Assembly: GCA_904424815.1 (NCBI GenBank)
Contig: CAJGBI010000001.1
Location: 609,010 to 673,009 of the forward strand
Source: Puniceicoccaceae bacterium Marseille-Q1082
Lineage (GTDB): Bacteria; Verrucomicrobiota; Verrucomicrobiia; Opitutales; Intestinicryptomonadaceae
DNA: 64,000 nt
Direction: 5' to 3'
Notes under the pieces: generated by a model
Told to the model about the DNA's origin: nothing
Seen by the model: only the letters and a program-made list of their open reading frames with translations
Database searches by the model: none
Shown here: piece after piece, positions 44,806 through 53,603 of the stretch
Numbering within the stretch: the first letter of the stretch is position 1
Layout: every line of letters starts with the position of its first letter
Translations under genes and position numbers: made by a program

Positions 44806-45727
44806 CGAAGCCCACCGTGTCCTTTATTATGTACTTCGGCCTGGCCTGGACTACCTGGTATATCCTGCCTACGTATTCGCCGATTAGCCCTATGCCGACA
44901 ATCGCCACGCTGACGAGGAAGAACAGAATCGCGAACAGCGTAAACAGCCCTTCCGCTTCCGAGCCGAGGAAAAACCGCCTGAACAGGAGTATCGCGACGA
45001 GCGCGAGCGACCCCAGGCTCGATATGAACCCGCCGATGGTGAACACTTGCAGCGGCACGAGCGTAAAGCCCGTTATGAGGTCAAAGTTCAGGCGGATGAG
45101 CTTGTAGAGGCTGTATTTCGACTCTCCCGCGAGCCTTTCGGAGTGCTCGACCTCGACTTCCGTCGGGTTCGACGCGAGCGTGTAGGCGAGCGCGGGAATG
45201 AAGAGGGAGCGCTCGTTGGTTTGTATTATGCCGTCCACGATTTTCCGCTTGTAGGCGCGCAGCATGCAGCCCTGGTCCTTCATTCTGATGCTCGTCATTT
45301 TGTCGCGCGCGAAGTTTACGAGCTTGGAGGCGTATTTTCTGAAAAAGGTGTCTTCGCGCTTCTTTCTGTACGCGCCCACGGCGTCGTGGCCCTCGTCGAT
45401 TTTCTCGATGAGCTTGTGGATTTCCTCGGGCGGGTTTTGGAGGTCGGCGTCTATGGTGACGACGATATCCCCCTTGGCGCGCTCGAAGCCCGCGACTATC
45501 GCCGTGTGCTGCCCGAAATTGCCGTTGAAATCTATTATCCTGACGACGTCGGGACGCTCCTTCTGGTATTGGCGAAGCAGCTCTCCGGAGGCGTCGCGGC
45601 TGCCGTCGTTCACGAAGATGGCCTCCCACGGCCTTCCGATTTCGTCCATGGATTTGCAGAGCCTTTTAAAGAGGGCGGCGAGATTGCCTTCCTCGTTGTA
45701 GACGGGAATTACTACGGATATTTTCAT
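44795..45727 (-). CDS. ArnC-like polyprenyl-phosphate glycosyltransferase (GT2)
   Basis: 310 residues. The GT2 part has SVVIPVYNEEGNLAALFKRL, NGNFGQHTAIVAGFERAKGD, the DxD-like TIDADLQNPPEEIHKL and DQGCMLRAYKRKIVD. Two C-terminal helices (about 230-252 and 265-290) anchor it. The pattern is closest to ArnC/GtrB enzymes that load undecaprenyl or dolichyl phosphate with a sugar. With the adjoining formyltransferase this suggests formylated amino-sugar transfer to a lipid carrier. No arnB, arnD or arnT is present here. Confidence 0.9.
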   Translation of the reverse strand: MKISVVIPVYNEEGNLAALFKRLCKSMDEIGRPWEAIFVNDGSRDASGELLRQYQKERPDVVRIIDFNGNFGQHTAIVAGFERAKGDIVVTIDADLQNPPEEIHKLIEKIDEGHDAVGAYRKKREDTFFRKYASKLVNFARDKMTSIRMKDQGCMLRAYKRKIVDGIIQTNERSLFIPALAYTLASNPTEVEVEHSERLAGESKYSLYKLIRLNFDLITGFTLVPLQVFTIGGFISSLGSLALVAILLFRRFFLGSEAEGLFTLFAILFFLVSVAIVGIGLIGEYVGRIYQVVQARPKYIIKDTVGFDGK

Positions 45728-45772
45728 AATCTTTTGGTTGTCGTTTGCGTTGGAGACGGGTAAGCGGGTTGT

Positions 45773-46462
45773 TTAGAATCCGAAGCGCGGCATCTTTTTG
45801 AGCTGGAGCTTTTCGCCCACCATTGTGTTCTCTTCAAGATACCCCTTGAACGCCATGCAGGACAGGACGATGGAGCGTTTCATGAGAATCGAGCCCGGCT
45901 GGAGGACGGCGTTGCAGCCGGCCTCCGCGTCGTCGGCGAGCATCGCGCCGAGCTTGCGCATGTTTGAGTTCACGCGGCCCTCGGGAAGGGTGACCATCAC
46001 GTTGCCCTTGTCGAGCCGCAGGTTTGCGCATATCACGCCGGCGCCCAAATGCGCGCGGTTGCCGAGCACCGAGTCGCCGACATAATTGTAGTGGGGGGTC
46101 TGGACCTTTTCCAGGAGCAGGCTGTTTTTATATTCGCACGAGTTGCCGACCACGCACCCCTCGCCGATGATCACGCTTCCGCGTATGAAACAGCCTATGC
46201 GCATTTCGACGTTTGCGCCTATCCACGCCGGGCCGTTGATTTCCGCGTAGGCGGGCAGCTTGGCGGACGGGTGTATGTAGACGTCGCCGCGCACCGTCAC
46301 GCCGTCGGGTATGTCGCTCTTTGAGTCGAGCGACGAAAAGTCGACGCTCGCGAGCGCGTTTTTGATGTTGCCGACCCATTCCCAGGGCGACATGTCGGGC
46401 GTGAAAAATTCGGAGAACCTTTCAAGCGAAGTCGGCAAATCGAAGAGTTCTCCGGCTTTCAT
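45773..46462 (-). CDS. left-handed beta-helix protein (GlmU-C-like)
   Basis: 229 residues. After a 60-residue helical lead comes a run of hexapeptide-type coils (SAKLPAYAEINGPAWIGAN, RIGCFIRGSVIIGEGCVVGN, NSLLLEKVQTPHYNYVGDSV, GNRAHLGAGVICANLRLDKG). The layout resembles the acyltransferase/C-terminal part of bifunctional UDP-GlcNAc pyrophosphorylases, but no nucleotidyltransferase domain is present. It is 45 bases upstream of the ArnC-like gene on the same strand, so probably in the same sugar-modification unit. Enzymatic role is not established. Confidence 0.82.
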   Translation of the reverse strand: MKAGELFDLPTSLERFSEFFTPDMSPWEWVGNIKNALASVDFSSLDSKSDIPDGVTVRGDVYIHPSAKLPAYAEINGPAWIGANVEMRIGCFIRGSVIIGEGCVVGNSCEYKNSLLLEKVQTPHYNYVGDSVLGNRAHLGAGVICANLRLDKGNVMVTLPEGRVNSNMRKLGAMLADDAEAGCNAVLQPGSILMKRSIVLSCMAFKGYLEENTMVGEKLQLKKMPRFGF

Positions 46463-46659
46463 TTTTGCGAATCGTTTTTGTTTTTCAAATGCGGCATAAA
46501 ATTATTGCGGAAAGTATGCACCCGCCGCCGCCGCGCTACAACAAAATTTTTGCCGCCGTCCCGCCGTTTTTCGAGGGCGCGCTTCCGCGCCGGACTTTCC
46601 CGCCGCCGCGCCAGATTTGCGTTGATTCCGCGCGCCGCCGCCCTTAGGTTTTTCCGTTT

Positions 46660-48531
46660 ATGGGATTGCTTTCTCTCAACAGGGTTTCGCTGAGGTACGG
46701 GGACCGCGTATTGCTCGACGCCGCAGATTTGAGCGTTGAGGCGGGCGACCGCATGTCGCTCATAGGCCGCAACGGGTGCGGGAAAACTACGCTGCTGAAA
46801 ATCATGGCGGGCGCGGTCTTGCCGGACTCAGGGCTTGTGGAGCGCGCCAGGGGTTTGTCGGTCGCCTATCTGCCGCAGGAGGTTCCGACGGGTTTGCGCG
46901 GCAGCGTCTACGCCGTTCTCGCGGCGGGCCTCGGCGAGGCCGGAAGGCTCGCCGCCCTGCGCAGGGAGAACGCCGCCGAGGCGGAATCGGAAACGGGCGG
47001 CGCCGGACTTGGGGATTCCGATGTGTGGGCAGCCGACGTGAAAATTCTGGAGACTGCCGACCGGCTGGAGCTCGACCCGTCGCTCGACGTTTCCGAGGCC
47101 TCCGCGGGGCTTCGGCGCCGCGCGCTTCTCGGGGCGGGGCTCGTCTCCGACCCGGGCCTGCTTCTGCTCGACGAGCCAACCAACCATCTCGACATAGACT
47201 CCGCCGTGTGGCTCGAAAAATTTTTGAAGGGCTGCGGCAAGACTGCCGTATTCGTCTCGCACGACAGGAGCTTTCTCCGCGCCCTTTCGACGAGGGTCGC
47301 GGAGGTGGACAGGGGAAAGCTGATCTCTTTCGACTGCGGATTCGACAAATTCACGGCGCGCCGCGACGAGCTGCTCGCCGCCCGCGAGAGGGAGGAGGCG
47401 GAATTCGACAAGAAGCTCGCCAGGGAGGAGGCGTGGCTGAGGCAGGGCGTTAAGGCGCGGCGCACCCGCAACGAGGGGCGCGTCAAGGAACTCATGCGGC
47501 TTAGGAAAATCAGGGCTTCGAGGGTGTCGCGCGCGGGGCTTGCGGAGCTCCGCGCGCAGGAGTTTTCCGAGAGCGGGCAGAAGGTTTTGGAGGTCAAAAA
47601 CCTCACGGTGTCCTACGGCGGGGAGCCTATTGTGAAAAACTTCTCGGCTACGGTTTACCGAGGCGACAAAATCGGCATAATAGGGCGCAACGGGGCGGGG
47701 AAGACGACTTTGCTGAACGCCATGCTCGGTAGGATGAAACCCGATTCGGGCGGGGTATCCGCCGGCTCGGGCGTAAAAGTCGCGTACTTCGACCAGCTGC
47801 GCGCGGAGCTCGACCCCAATTCCACGCCTTTCGAATTCATAGGCGGGGGATCCGAATACGTGGCGGTCAACGGGCAGCGGCGGCATGTCGCGGGCTATCT
47901 GCAAAGCTTTCTCTTTGACCCCGCGCGTATGATGACGCAGATAGGCTCGCTTTCGGGCGGGGAGAAAAACCGCCTGATGCTCGCGAAAATATTTTCCGTC
48001 CCCGCCAATTTGCTCGTGCTCGACGAGCCCACGAACGACCTCGACATCGAGACTATAGAAATTCTCGAGAGCGCCCTCGTCTCTTTTCCGGGGACGATTC
48101 TGATAGTTTCGCACGACAGGGAGTTTTTGAACAACATCGTAAGCGGCGCGTTCTGCTTCTGCGGGAACGGGGAGATCGCCGAGATAGTCGGCGGATACGA
48201 CGAGTGGGAGAAATTCCGCGCCCGCAGAGCCGCGGAGAGCGCGGAAAAGCCCGCCGAACGCAAGATTGCCGCCGCGCAGCCAAAACGCCGCTCGAAGCTC
48301 TCCAACAGGGAGCGCGAAGAGCTCGAAAAAATCCCCGAGCTCATAGAGGCGCTCGAGGCGGAGGCGGCAGAGATTTCCGAAAAGCTTGCGGACTCCGAAT
48401 TTGTCGTCGCCAACGCCTCCTCCATCGCCGAAATAAACGCGCGCCTCGAGCGGATCCGCGCCGAGGACGAACGGCTGATGGCGCGCTGGGAGGAGCTCGA
48501 AGCCCTCCGAGCGGAGCTTGGCGGGAAATAG
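46660..48531 (+). CDS. ABC-F family ATPase (Uup-like)
   Basis: 623 residues with two ABC domains and no membrane segments. Walker A motifs are GRNGCGKTTLL and GRNGAGKTTLL, signatures SAGLRRRALL (degenerate) and LSGGEKNRLML, Walker B motifs LLLDEPTNHLD and LVLDEPTNDLD. The linker is charged (TRRDEL-type EREEAEFDKKLAREEAWLRQ) and a C-terminal coiled coil follows from about 550. The coiled-coil tail and LDEPTNDLD block point to the Uup branch, which acts on the ribosome or in DNA transposition control. Flanked by an intergenic gap of 197 bases upstream. Confidence 0.92.
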   Translation: MGLLSLNRVSLRYGDRVLLDAADLSVEAGDRMSLIGRNGCGKTTLLKIMAGAVLPDSGLVERARGLSVAYLPQEVPTGLRGSVYAVLAAGLGEAGRLAALRRENAAEAESETGGAGLGDSDVWAADVKILETADRLELDPSLDVSEASAGLRRRALLGAGLVSDPGLLLLDEPTNHLDIDSAVWLEKFLKGCGKTAVFVSHDRSFLRALSTRVAEVDRGKLISFDCGFDKFTARRDELLAAREREEAEFDKKLAREEAWLRQGVKARRTRNEGRVKELMRLRKIRASRVSRAGLAELRAQEFSESGQKVLEVKNLTVSYGGEPIVKNFSATVYRGDKIGIIGRNGAGKTTLLNAMLGRMKPDSGGVSAGSGVKVAYFDQLRAELDPNSTPFEFIGGGSEYVAVNGQRRHVAGYLQSFLFDPARMMTQIGSLSGGEKNRLMLAKIFSVPANLLVLDEPTNDLDIETIEILESALVSFPGTILIVSHDREFLNNIVSGAFCFCGNGEIAEIVGGYDEWEKFRARRAAESAEKPAERKIAAAQPKRRSKLSNREREELEKIPELIEALEAEAAEISEKLADSEFVVANASSIAEINARLERIRAEDERLMARWEELEALRAELGGK

Positions 48532-48587
48532 CGCGCCGAAACGGGAAAACTGTTGCAGTTTAAAATCTCTCCCGTATTTTTGCCGTT

Positions 48588-49538
48588 ATGAAAAGGCGCG
48601 AGATGATAAAACGGGCTTTGTCCGCTTCGGCGGCGGCGGCCTGCCCGCAGTTTCTTTTTGCCGGCAAAGAAAATCAAAGCGTCAAACCCGCCCGAGAATT
48701 TGACGTAATCGTGTGCGGCGGCGGGCCCGCTGGGTGGGCGGCGGCTGTCGCTTCCGCGAGAAAGGGGGCGAATACGGCCCTCATAGAGCAGCAGGGGTGT
48801 CTCGGAGGCATTTGGACGTCAGGGCTCGTATGCCTGATCCTCGATTGGCGCAACAAGGGCGGGCTTTTGCGCGAGCTGCTCGCAGCCCTTGACAAAACCG
48901 GCGCGCAAGACGCCCCCCACCTCTACGATCCCGAAGCCATGAAATTTGCGCTGGACTCTTTTTGCGCGGCGGCGGGAATGTCGCCGAGTTATTCGTCGCC
49001 GTCTCTGTTTCAAATCAGGGACGGATGGACCGTTTTTATGGTCAACCACGAATTCGCCGTTCCGTGCGACGATGCCGAAATGTATACGGCGCATACCGTC
49101 GCGGCGCGGGCGGAAATCAACAAAATGGCGGCCGCCCTTCGCGCCCTGGGAGGGGTGTGGAAAAATATGAGGCTTGCGCTGACCGCCTCGCATCTGGGCA
49201 TCCGCGAAGGGCGCAGGCTCAGGGGAAAATACGAAATAACCGCCGAAGACGTCGCGCGGGAAGCGCGGTTTGAAGACGCCGTATGCAGAGTCGAATATTG
49301 GACGGATATCCACGGATTGGACGCGTCGTCGCGCGCGTTTTCCGACGGCGGAATGAAGTCCAAACCCTACGATATTCCCATGCGCGCCCTTGAAAGCGCG
49401 GATTTTTCCAACTTGTATATGGCGGGGCGCTGCATAAGCGGCGGTTTTATTCCGCACGCGAGCTATCGCGTCACGGGCAACGCGGCGGCTATGGGCGAAG
49501 CCGTCGGGAAAAAGGCGGCCGCACGATCTCTCGGATAG
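48588..49538 (+). CDS. FAD-dependent oxidoreductase, apparent internal deletion
   Basis: 316 residues with a Tat-type signal (MKRREMIKRALSASAAAA). The FAD loop is VIVCGGGPAGWAAAVASARK, and the early GGIWTSGLVCLILDWRNKGG matches the FAD_oxidored (PF12831) family. The C-terminal part also aligns (ALTASHLGIREGRRLRGKY, YMAGRCISGGFIPHASYR). Usual members are 430 residues or longer; here a block of roughly 110-130 residues between FALDSFCAAAGM and PSYSSPSLFQIRDGW is absent, although the reading frame stays open. Activity is uncertain because the missing part usually holds much of the substrate domain. Confidence 0.75.
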   Translation: MKRREMIKRALSASAAAACPQFLFAGKENQSVKPAREFDVIVCGGGPAGWAAAVASARKGANTALIEQQGCLGGIWTSGLVCLILDWRNKGGLLRELLAALDKTGAQDAPHLYDPEAMKFALDSFCAAAGMSPSYSSPSLFQIRDGWTVFMVNHEFAVPCDDAEMYTAHTVAARAEINKMAAALRALGGVWKNMRLALTASHLGIREGRRLRGKYEITAEDVAREARFEDAVCRVEYWTDIHGLDASSRAFSDGGMKSKPYDIPMRALESADFSNLYMAGRCISGGFIPHASYRVTGNAAAMGEAVGKKAAARSLG

Positions 49539-49548
49539 CGTCGGGAAG

Positions 49549-50172
49549 CTACCTTATAAAATTTGTGCGCACGCGCTCTTCGCGCTCCGGAATGCGGACG
49601 CCCGCCCTTTCGGCGGCTTCAAAGGATTTCATCATCCACGCGATGTTATCCCCCAGCGTCCGCATGGTTTGCAAACCCTCGGCGTCTTGCGCAGCCTCTT
49701 CCCGCGTGTTGCCGTGGATCTGGTTCCAGTACTGCGACGGGGCGACCGGCATATTGCTCATCAAAAAATATTTGTTCAGCCTGTCGAACGCCGCCGTCGC
49801 TCCCCCTCTGCGGCAGGAGACCGCGCACGCGCCGATTTTGCCCTCCCAGCGTCCGCCGCCCGCGTAGAACAGGCGGTCGAGCAGGGCGCAGAGCTGCCCC
49901 GACGCCCCCGCGTAGTATACGGGCGAGCCGACGACGAGGGCGGCGTATTCGTCCGCGGAGGCGAGGATCTCGTTTACGGCGTCGTCAAAGACGCACTTGC
50001 CCGTTTTGCGGCACGATCCGCACGCTATGCAGCCGGCGACGGGCTTCTTTCCGATATTCCTTGTTTCGCATTCGATTCCGCGCCTTTTGAGCGCCGCCGC
50101 AACCTCCTCGAGCGCGAGGGCGGTGCAGCCCTTTTCGTTCGGGCTTCCGTTGATGAGCAGGACTTTTTTCAT
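49549..50172 (-). CDS. flavodoxin-family NAD(P)H-dependent FMN reductase
   Basis: 207 residues, NADPH-dependent FMN-reductase-like (iron-sulfur-flavoprotein/ISF-type group). FMN is bound by LLINGSPNEKGCTALALEEV. The CIACGSCRKTGKCVFDD motif has four Cys and resembles the ISF cluster site. VVGSPVYYAGASGQLCALLDR and MMKSFEAAERAGVRIPE are family segments. The gene is convergent with the FAD oxidoreductase (10-base gap), but co-function is not evident. The start codon at 50172 is well supported by the LLINGSP N-terminus. Confidence 0.88.
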   Translation of the reverse strand: MKKVLLINGSPNEKGCTALALEEVAAALKRRGIECETRNIGKKPVAGCIACGSCRKTGKCVFDDAVNEILASADEYAALVVGSPVYYAGASGQLCALLDRLFYAGGGRWEGKIGACAVSCRRGGATAAFDRLNKYFLMSNMPVAPSQYWNQIHGNTREEAAQDAEGLQTMRTLGDNIAWMMKSFEAAERAGVRIPEREERVRTNFIR

Positions 50173-50278
50173 AACTTTTATTATTCAGTTTTTTTGACAA
50201 ATTGAAAGCTCGTTTTGTTTCGGGGCATCATTCTTCTTTACAAATCGCGCGGCCGGTGGTTGAGTTGCGCGTTTGATT

Positions 50279-51613
50279 ATGTCTGAAACACCGACAGAGC
50301 GCGGCAGTCTTGCCGACTTCCAATCCGCCCTCGACTTCGTTTGCGCCCTGCGCAACGCGGGGTCGAAATTTTCCCTGGACAGGATCCGGAAGTTTGCGGA
50401 GGCGTTCGGGAACCCGCACCTGAAATATCCGGTAATCCATGTGGCGGGCACGAACGGCAAGGGTTCCGTGTGCGCCATGATAGAACGCATTCTGCGCGCC
50501 GGCGGCGCAAAGACGGGCATGTTCACTTCCCCGCATCTGGTCAACATCGGCGAAAGGGTTCAGATAAACCGCAGGGAGCTTTCGCGCGCGGAAATCCTGC
50601 TTCGCATACGCTCCCTCAGGGAAATTGCCGACAAAATTTTCGACCCTTCCGACAGGGCTGCGTATCCGTCGTTCTTCGAGTATATGACGCTTCTCGCCTT
50701 TTGCGCGTTCGCCGAGGCTAAGGTGGACGCCGCCGTCGTGGAGGTCGGGCTCGGGGGCCGCCTCGACTCCACAAACATAGTTAGCCCCGACATCTGCGCG
50801 ATAACTTCCATCGGCCTCGACCACACGGCGCTTCTGGGAGGCACTTGCGAAAAAATCGCGGCTGAAAAGGCGGGCATAATAAAAAAATCCGTCCCCGTCG
50901 TGTGCGGGTTCGTGCCCGACAGCGCGTTTGGAGTCATACGCGCAAGGGCGGAGGAAGTTGGCGCGCCGTTTTACGATGTCCGCGACTATTTTCCGGACGA
51001 AAATTCCCTTCCGGAAACGTCGCTTTTCGGGAAATTCCAACGCCGCAACGCGGCGGTCGCGCTACTTTGCGCGCGCGTTTTGCGCGGGCGCGCCGACAGG
51101 GGGGGATCCGCCAAAATATTTTCCATCCTCGACGAAAGCTCGGCGCGACGGGCGCTGCTCGACGTCTCTTGGCCGGCGCGCTGGCAGAAGATACCGCTCG
51201 CAAACGGTTCCACTCTCATTCTCGACTCTTCCCACAACGAGGAGGGCGCCCGGACTTTGGAATGCAACTTGCGCTCGCTCGGCGGCGAAAAGCCCGTCAT
51301 AGCCGTGGGCGTGCTCGGGGAAGAGCGGGCGGTTCCGCTCTTCAAGGTTATATCAAAATACGCGAAAAAAATCCTGCTTCTCGTTCCGCGAGAGCCTCGC
51401 GCCCTGAATTTTGAAGCCTTGAAAAAATGCGTCGGCGACTGCGGCGTGCCGATAGAGGAGTGCGAGGTAGGCGAAGTTTTCAGGCCTGGGCGCCGCTGCC
51501 CGTATGTCGGCGCCGGAGAGACGATAGTTTCAACCGGCTCCATATATTTGGCGGGCGAAGTTCTTGCGGCTCTTTCAGGGGCAACCCCAGACGGCCTCTC
51601 CGACCGGATTTGA
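50279..51613 (+). CDS. folC: folylpolyglutamate/dihydrofolate synthase
   Basis: 444 residues, adds glutamate to folates and may also make dihydrofolate from dihydropteroate. The first ATG of the frame is at 50279; an upstream TTG is not needed. Mur-ligase motifs are VIHVAGTNGKGSVCAMIERI (P-loop), the later GMFTSPHLVNIGERVQIN and VVEVGLGGRLDSTNIV. The C-terminal DSSHNEEGARTL is the second-domain mark. FolE2 at 17.4 kb belongs to the same pathway. The downstream region is the repeat island at 51.6 kb. Confidence 0.94.
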   Translation: MSETPTERGSLADFQSALDFVCALRNAGSKFSLDRIRKFAEAFGNPHLKYPVIHVAGTNGKGSVCAMIERILRAGGAKTGMFTSPHLVNIGERVQINRRELSRAEILLRIRSLREIADKIFDPSDRAAYPSFFEYMTLLAFCAFAEAKVDAAVVEVGLGGRLDSTNIVSPDICAITSIGLDHTALLGGTCEKIAAEKAGIIKKSVPVVCGFVPDSAFGVIRARAEEVGAPFYDVRDYFPDENSLPETSLFGKFQRRNAAVALLCARVLRGRADRGGSAKIFSILDESSARRALLDVSWPARWQKIPLANGSTLILDSSHNEEGARTLECNLRSLGGEKPVIAVGVLGEERAVPLFKVISKYAKKILLLVPREPRALNFEALKKCVGDCGVPIEECEVGEVFRPGRRCPYVGAGETIVSTGSIYLAGEVLAALSGATPDGLSDRI

Positions 51614-51639
51614 CGAATGCTTTTGACGAATAGCTGCGT

Positions 51640-51703
51640 TAGGGAAGCCGCCAAGACCGCTCGCGTATGTCGAATACGCCACGCGCCCTTGGCGGCTTCC
51701 CTA
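51640..51703. repeat. hairpin element copy with perfect 16-bp arms
   Basis: TAGGGAAGCCGCCAAG (51640-51655) pairs perfectly with CTTGGCGGCTTCCCTA (51688-51703). The core reads ACCGCTCGCGTATGT then CGAATACGCCACGCG, as in the 5.6-kb copies. Both arms differ from those of the 5.6-kb element at the same positions in a complementary way (GCCGCCAAG with CTTGGCGGC here; GCCGGCAGG with CCTGCCGGC there). This supports conservation of the fold, not only of the sequence. Confidence 0.87.
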
Positions 51704-51705
51704 TA

Positions 51706-51925
51706 CTCGCTCTTCATCCAAAATCATTGCGCCAAATCGGGAACCTTTGGTTTTTTAAAACGAACTCCGAAATAGTGGGGATAGCCCTATTGCAAAGCAA
51801 TGGGCGTAAGGGGCGCCAGCCCCTTCAATGGAAGCGGCTCTGCCGCCCCCTTCTATGGAAGCGGCCCTGCCGCCCGCCCTCGCTCTTCATCCAAAATGGA
51901 TTCGCTGGCTTGGTTGCGCTGCGCG
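51706..51925. repeat. mosaic repeat island
   Basis: The 19-base phrase CTCGCTCTTCATCCAAAAT occurs at 51706-51724 and 51879-51897, flanking a segment that matches 31655-31702 and 31811-31942 inverted. Inside are the twin hairpins (CCCTATTGCAAAGCAATGGG, AAGGGGCGCCAGCCCCTT) and two copies of ATGGAAGCGGC.CTGCCGCC at 51828 and 51855. The direct repeats around the block suggest insertion or unequal recombination of modules. No gene is encoded here. Confidence 0.82.
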
Positions 51926-52004
51926 GGCGCGGGGCGCGCCTTTTCGCGTTGCGTTTGGCGGAAAAATTTTTCTTAATACCAAAAATTCTATTTTACGGCG
52001 AAGT

Positions 52005-52868
52005 ATGGACGCTTGTACCGACAATTTCACTATCGCTTTGTGCTATGATTTCGACGGCACGCTCTCGCCGACGAATATGCAGGATTACGCCTTTTTCCCG
52101 AAATTGCAAACCCCGCCGCACGAATTTTGGGAGCGCACTTGCGCACTCGCGCGCGCGCAGGATGCCGACGCGATTCTCGCATACATGTACCTTATGTGCG
52201 CCGAGGCGCGCGCGGCGAATATAAAAATAAGGCGCGAGGACTTTGTGGAATTTGGCAGGAGCGTGAAATTTTTCGACGGGCTCGTCGACTGCGGCGGAGG
52301 CGATTGGTTTTCCGACATAAACGCATACGGCGCGCGTCTGGGCGCGACCGTCAGGCACTATGTCATCTCGTCCGGAATACGTGAAATGATAGAGGGCACG
52401 GCCATAGGCGGCAAGTTCGACAAAATATACGCGTCGAGCTTCATGTATGGCGGGGACGGCGCGGCGTTTTGGCCGTCGCTCGTCGTAAACTACACGACAA
52501 AAATGCAGTTTTTGTTCCGCATAAACAAGGGCGTTTTCGACATACAGGATTCCGTCAACCGCTATATGCCCGAGGACGCCCGCCCCGTGCCGTTCCGCAG
52601 AATGATATATTTCGGCGACGGCTCTACCGACATTCCCGCGATGAAGCTCGTCAAGACGCAGGGAGGCTATTCGATAGCGGTTCACGACGGGACTTTGGAA
52701 AAGCGCGAAAAGGCGCACCGGCTGCTCGATGAAAACAGGGTGAATTATGCTGTCAGGGCCGACTATACGCCGGATTCCAAGCTCGCGCGGCAGGTGAAGC
52801 TTGTCATGGAGGAAATTTGCGCGCGGCGCAGGATAGAGGCCTCGGAAAGGTTGCAGTATGAGGCTTAG
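52005..52868 (+). CDS. HAD-family phosphatase
   Basis: 287 residues. HAD motifs are LCYDFDGTLSP (nucleophile Asp), ISSGIREMIEG and GDGSTDIPAMKLV (motif IV). A helical cap lies between (FWERTCALARAQDADAILAY). The first credible start is the ATG at 52005; the frame stays open upstream through the repeat island, where the apparent MEAALPP repeats are read from non-coding hairpins. The substrate is not identifiable. It overlaps the next gene by 11 bases. Confidence 0.88.
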   Translation: MDACTDNFTIALCYDFDGTLSPTNMQDYAFFPKLQTPPHEFWERTCALARAQDADAILAYMYLMCAEARAANIKIRREDFVEFGRSVKFFDGLVDCGGGDWFSDINAYGARLGATVRHYVISSGIREMIEGTAIGGKFDKIYASSFMYGGDGAAFWPSLVVNYTTKMQFLFRINKGVFDIQDSVNRYMPEDARPVPFRRMIYFGDGSTDIPAMKLVKTQGGYSIAVHDGTLEKREKAHRLLDENRVNYAVRADYTPDSKLARQVKLVMEEICARRRIEASERLQYEA

Positions 52869-53598
52869 GGGCAAGTTTATCGGCGGGGTGCTCGGGGCGT
52901 GTTTCGGCGGGCCGATAGGCGTCGCGCTCGGGGTTGCGATAGGGCATGTGTGCGATTCCGTCTCCGATTCTTCCGAAAGCTCGCTTGCGGCGCGCTCGAA
53001 ATTCCTGGAGCTCGCGTGCGAGGGCATATCTAAGATCGCCAAGGCCGACGGAAGGGTTAGCGAGGGCGAGATTGCCGAAATCGAAAAAATTTTCGCCGAA
53101 ATGCGCCTCGACTCCGAGACGCGCGAGAAGGCTGTGGGGCATTTCCGCCGCTCGAAAAATTCCGGCGAAACTCTCGGTAGCGTTGCGCGCAGGTTCTGCG
53201 CGCTGTTTCCGAGCCCCGAGGCGCGCGAGAGCTTTTTCATACTCCTTTTGCGCGTGGCGCTCAGCGACGGCGACGTGAACGATTCCGAAAAGGGCGCGCT
53301 CGCCGAGGCCGCCGCGGAATTGGGCGTGAACCTGTCCAAATTTCCGTGGTTCGGCGGCTCACGCGCGGGAGAAGCCGGCTCGGCGGGCCGCGAGCTCATT
53401 GAGGCGCACGCCGCGCTCGGAGTGCCTTTCGGCGCGCCGTTCGAGGAAGTCAAAAAGGTCTACCGCGCCAAGTGCAAGGAGCTCCACCCCGACGTGCTGC
53501 GCTCCAAGGGCGTGGGCGAGTACGCGATAGCGGCGATGGAATCGGAGCTAAAACGGATCAACGAGGCCTACAATACCATAAAAAATTCGGCGCGATAA
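52858..53598 (+). CDS. DjlA-like protein (TerB plus J domain)
   Basis: 246 residues. A short glycine-rich hydrophobic N-terminus (GGVLGACFGGPIGVALGVAI) may insert in the membrane. A TerB-like helical domain covers about 45-150 (ISKIAKADGRVSEGEIAEIE, LLRVALSDGDVNDSEKGALA). The C-terminal J domain has the HPD motif in CKELHPDVLRSKGVG. This is the order seen in DjlA membrane co-chaperones of DnaK, though the N-terminal anchor is short. It follows the HAD gene with overlap and precedes a small gene by 5 bases. Confidence 0.85.
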   Translation: MRLRGKFIGGVLGACFGGPIGVALGVAIGHVCDSVSDSSESSLAARSKFLELACEGISKIAKADGRVSEGEIAEIEKIFAEMRLDSETREKAVGHFRRSKNSGETLGSVARRFCALFPSPEARESFFILLLRVALSDGDVNDSEKGALAEAAAELGVNLSKFPWFGGSRAGEAGSAGRELIEAHAALGVPFGAPFEEVKKVYRAKCKELHPDVLRSKGVGEYAIAAMESELKRINEAYNTIKNSAR

Positions 53599-53603
53599 AA
53601 ATT

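Noticed and set aside
51828-52004. N-terminal extension of the HAD protein with MEAALPP repeats
   Set aside because: The stretch is translated from the hairpin repeat island; the HAD motif begins just after the ATG at 52005.
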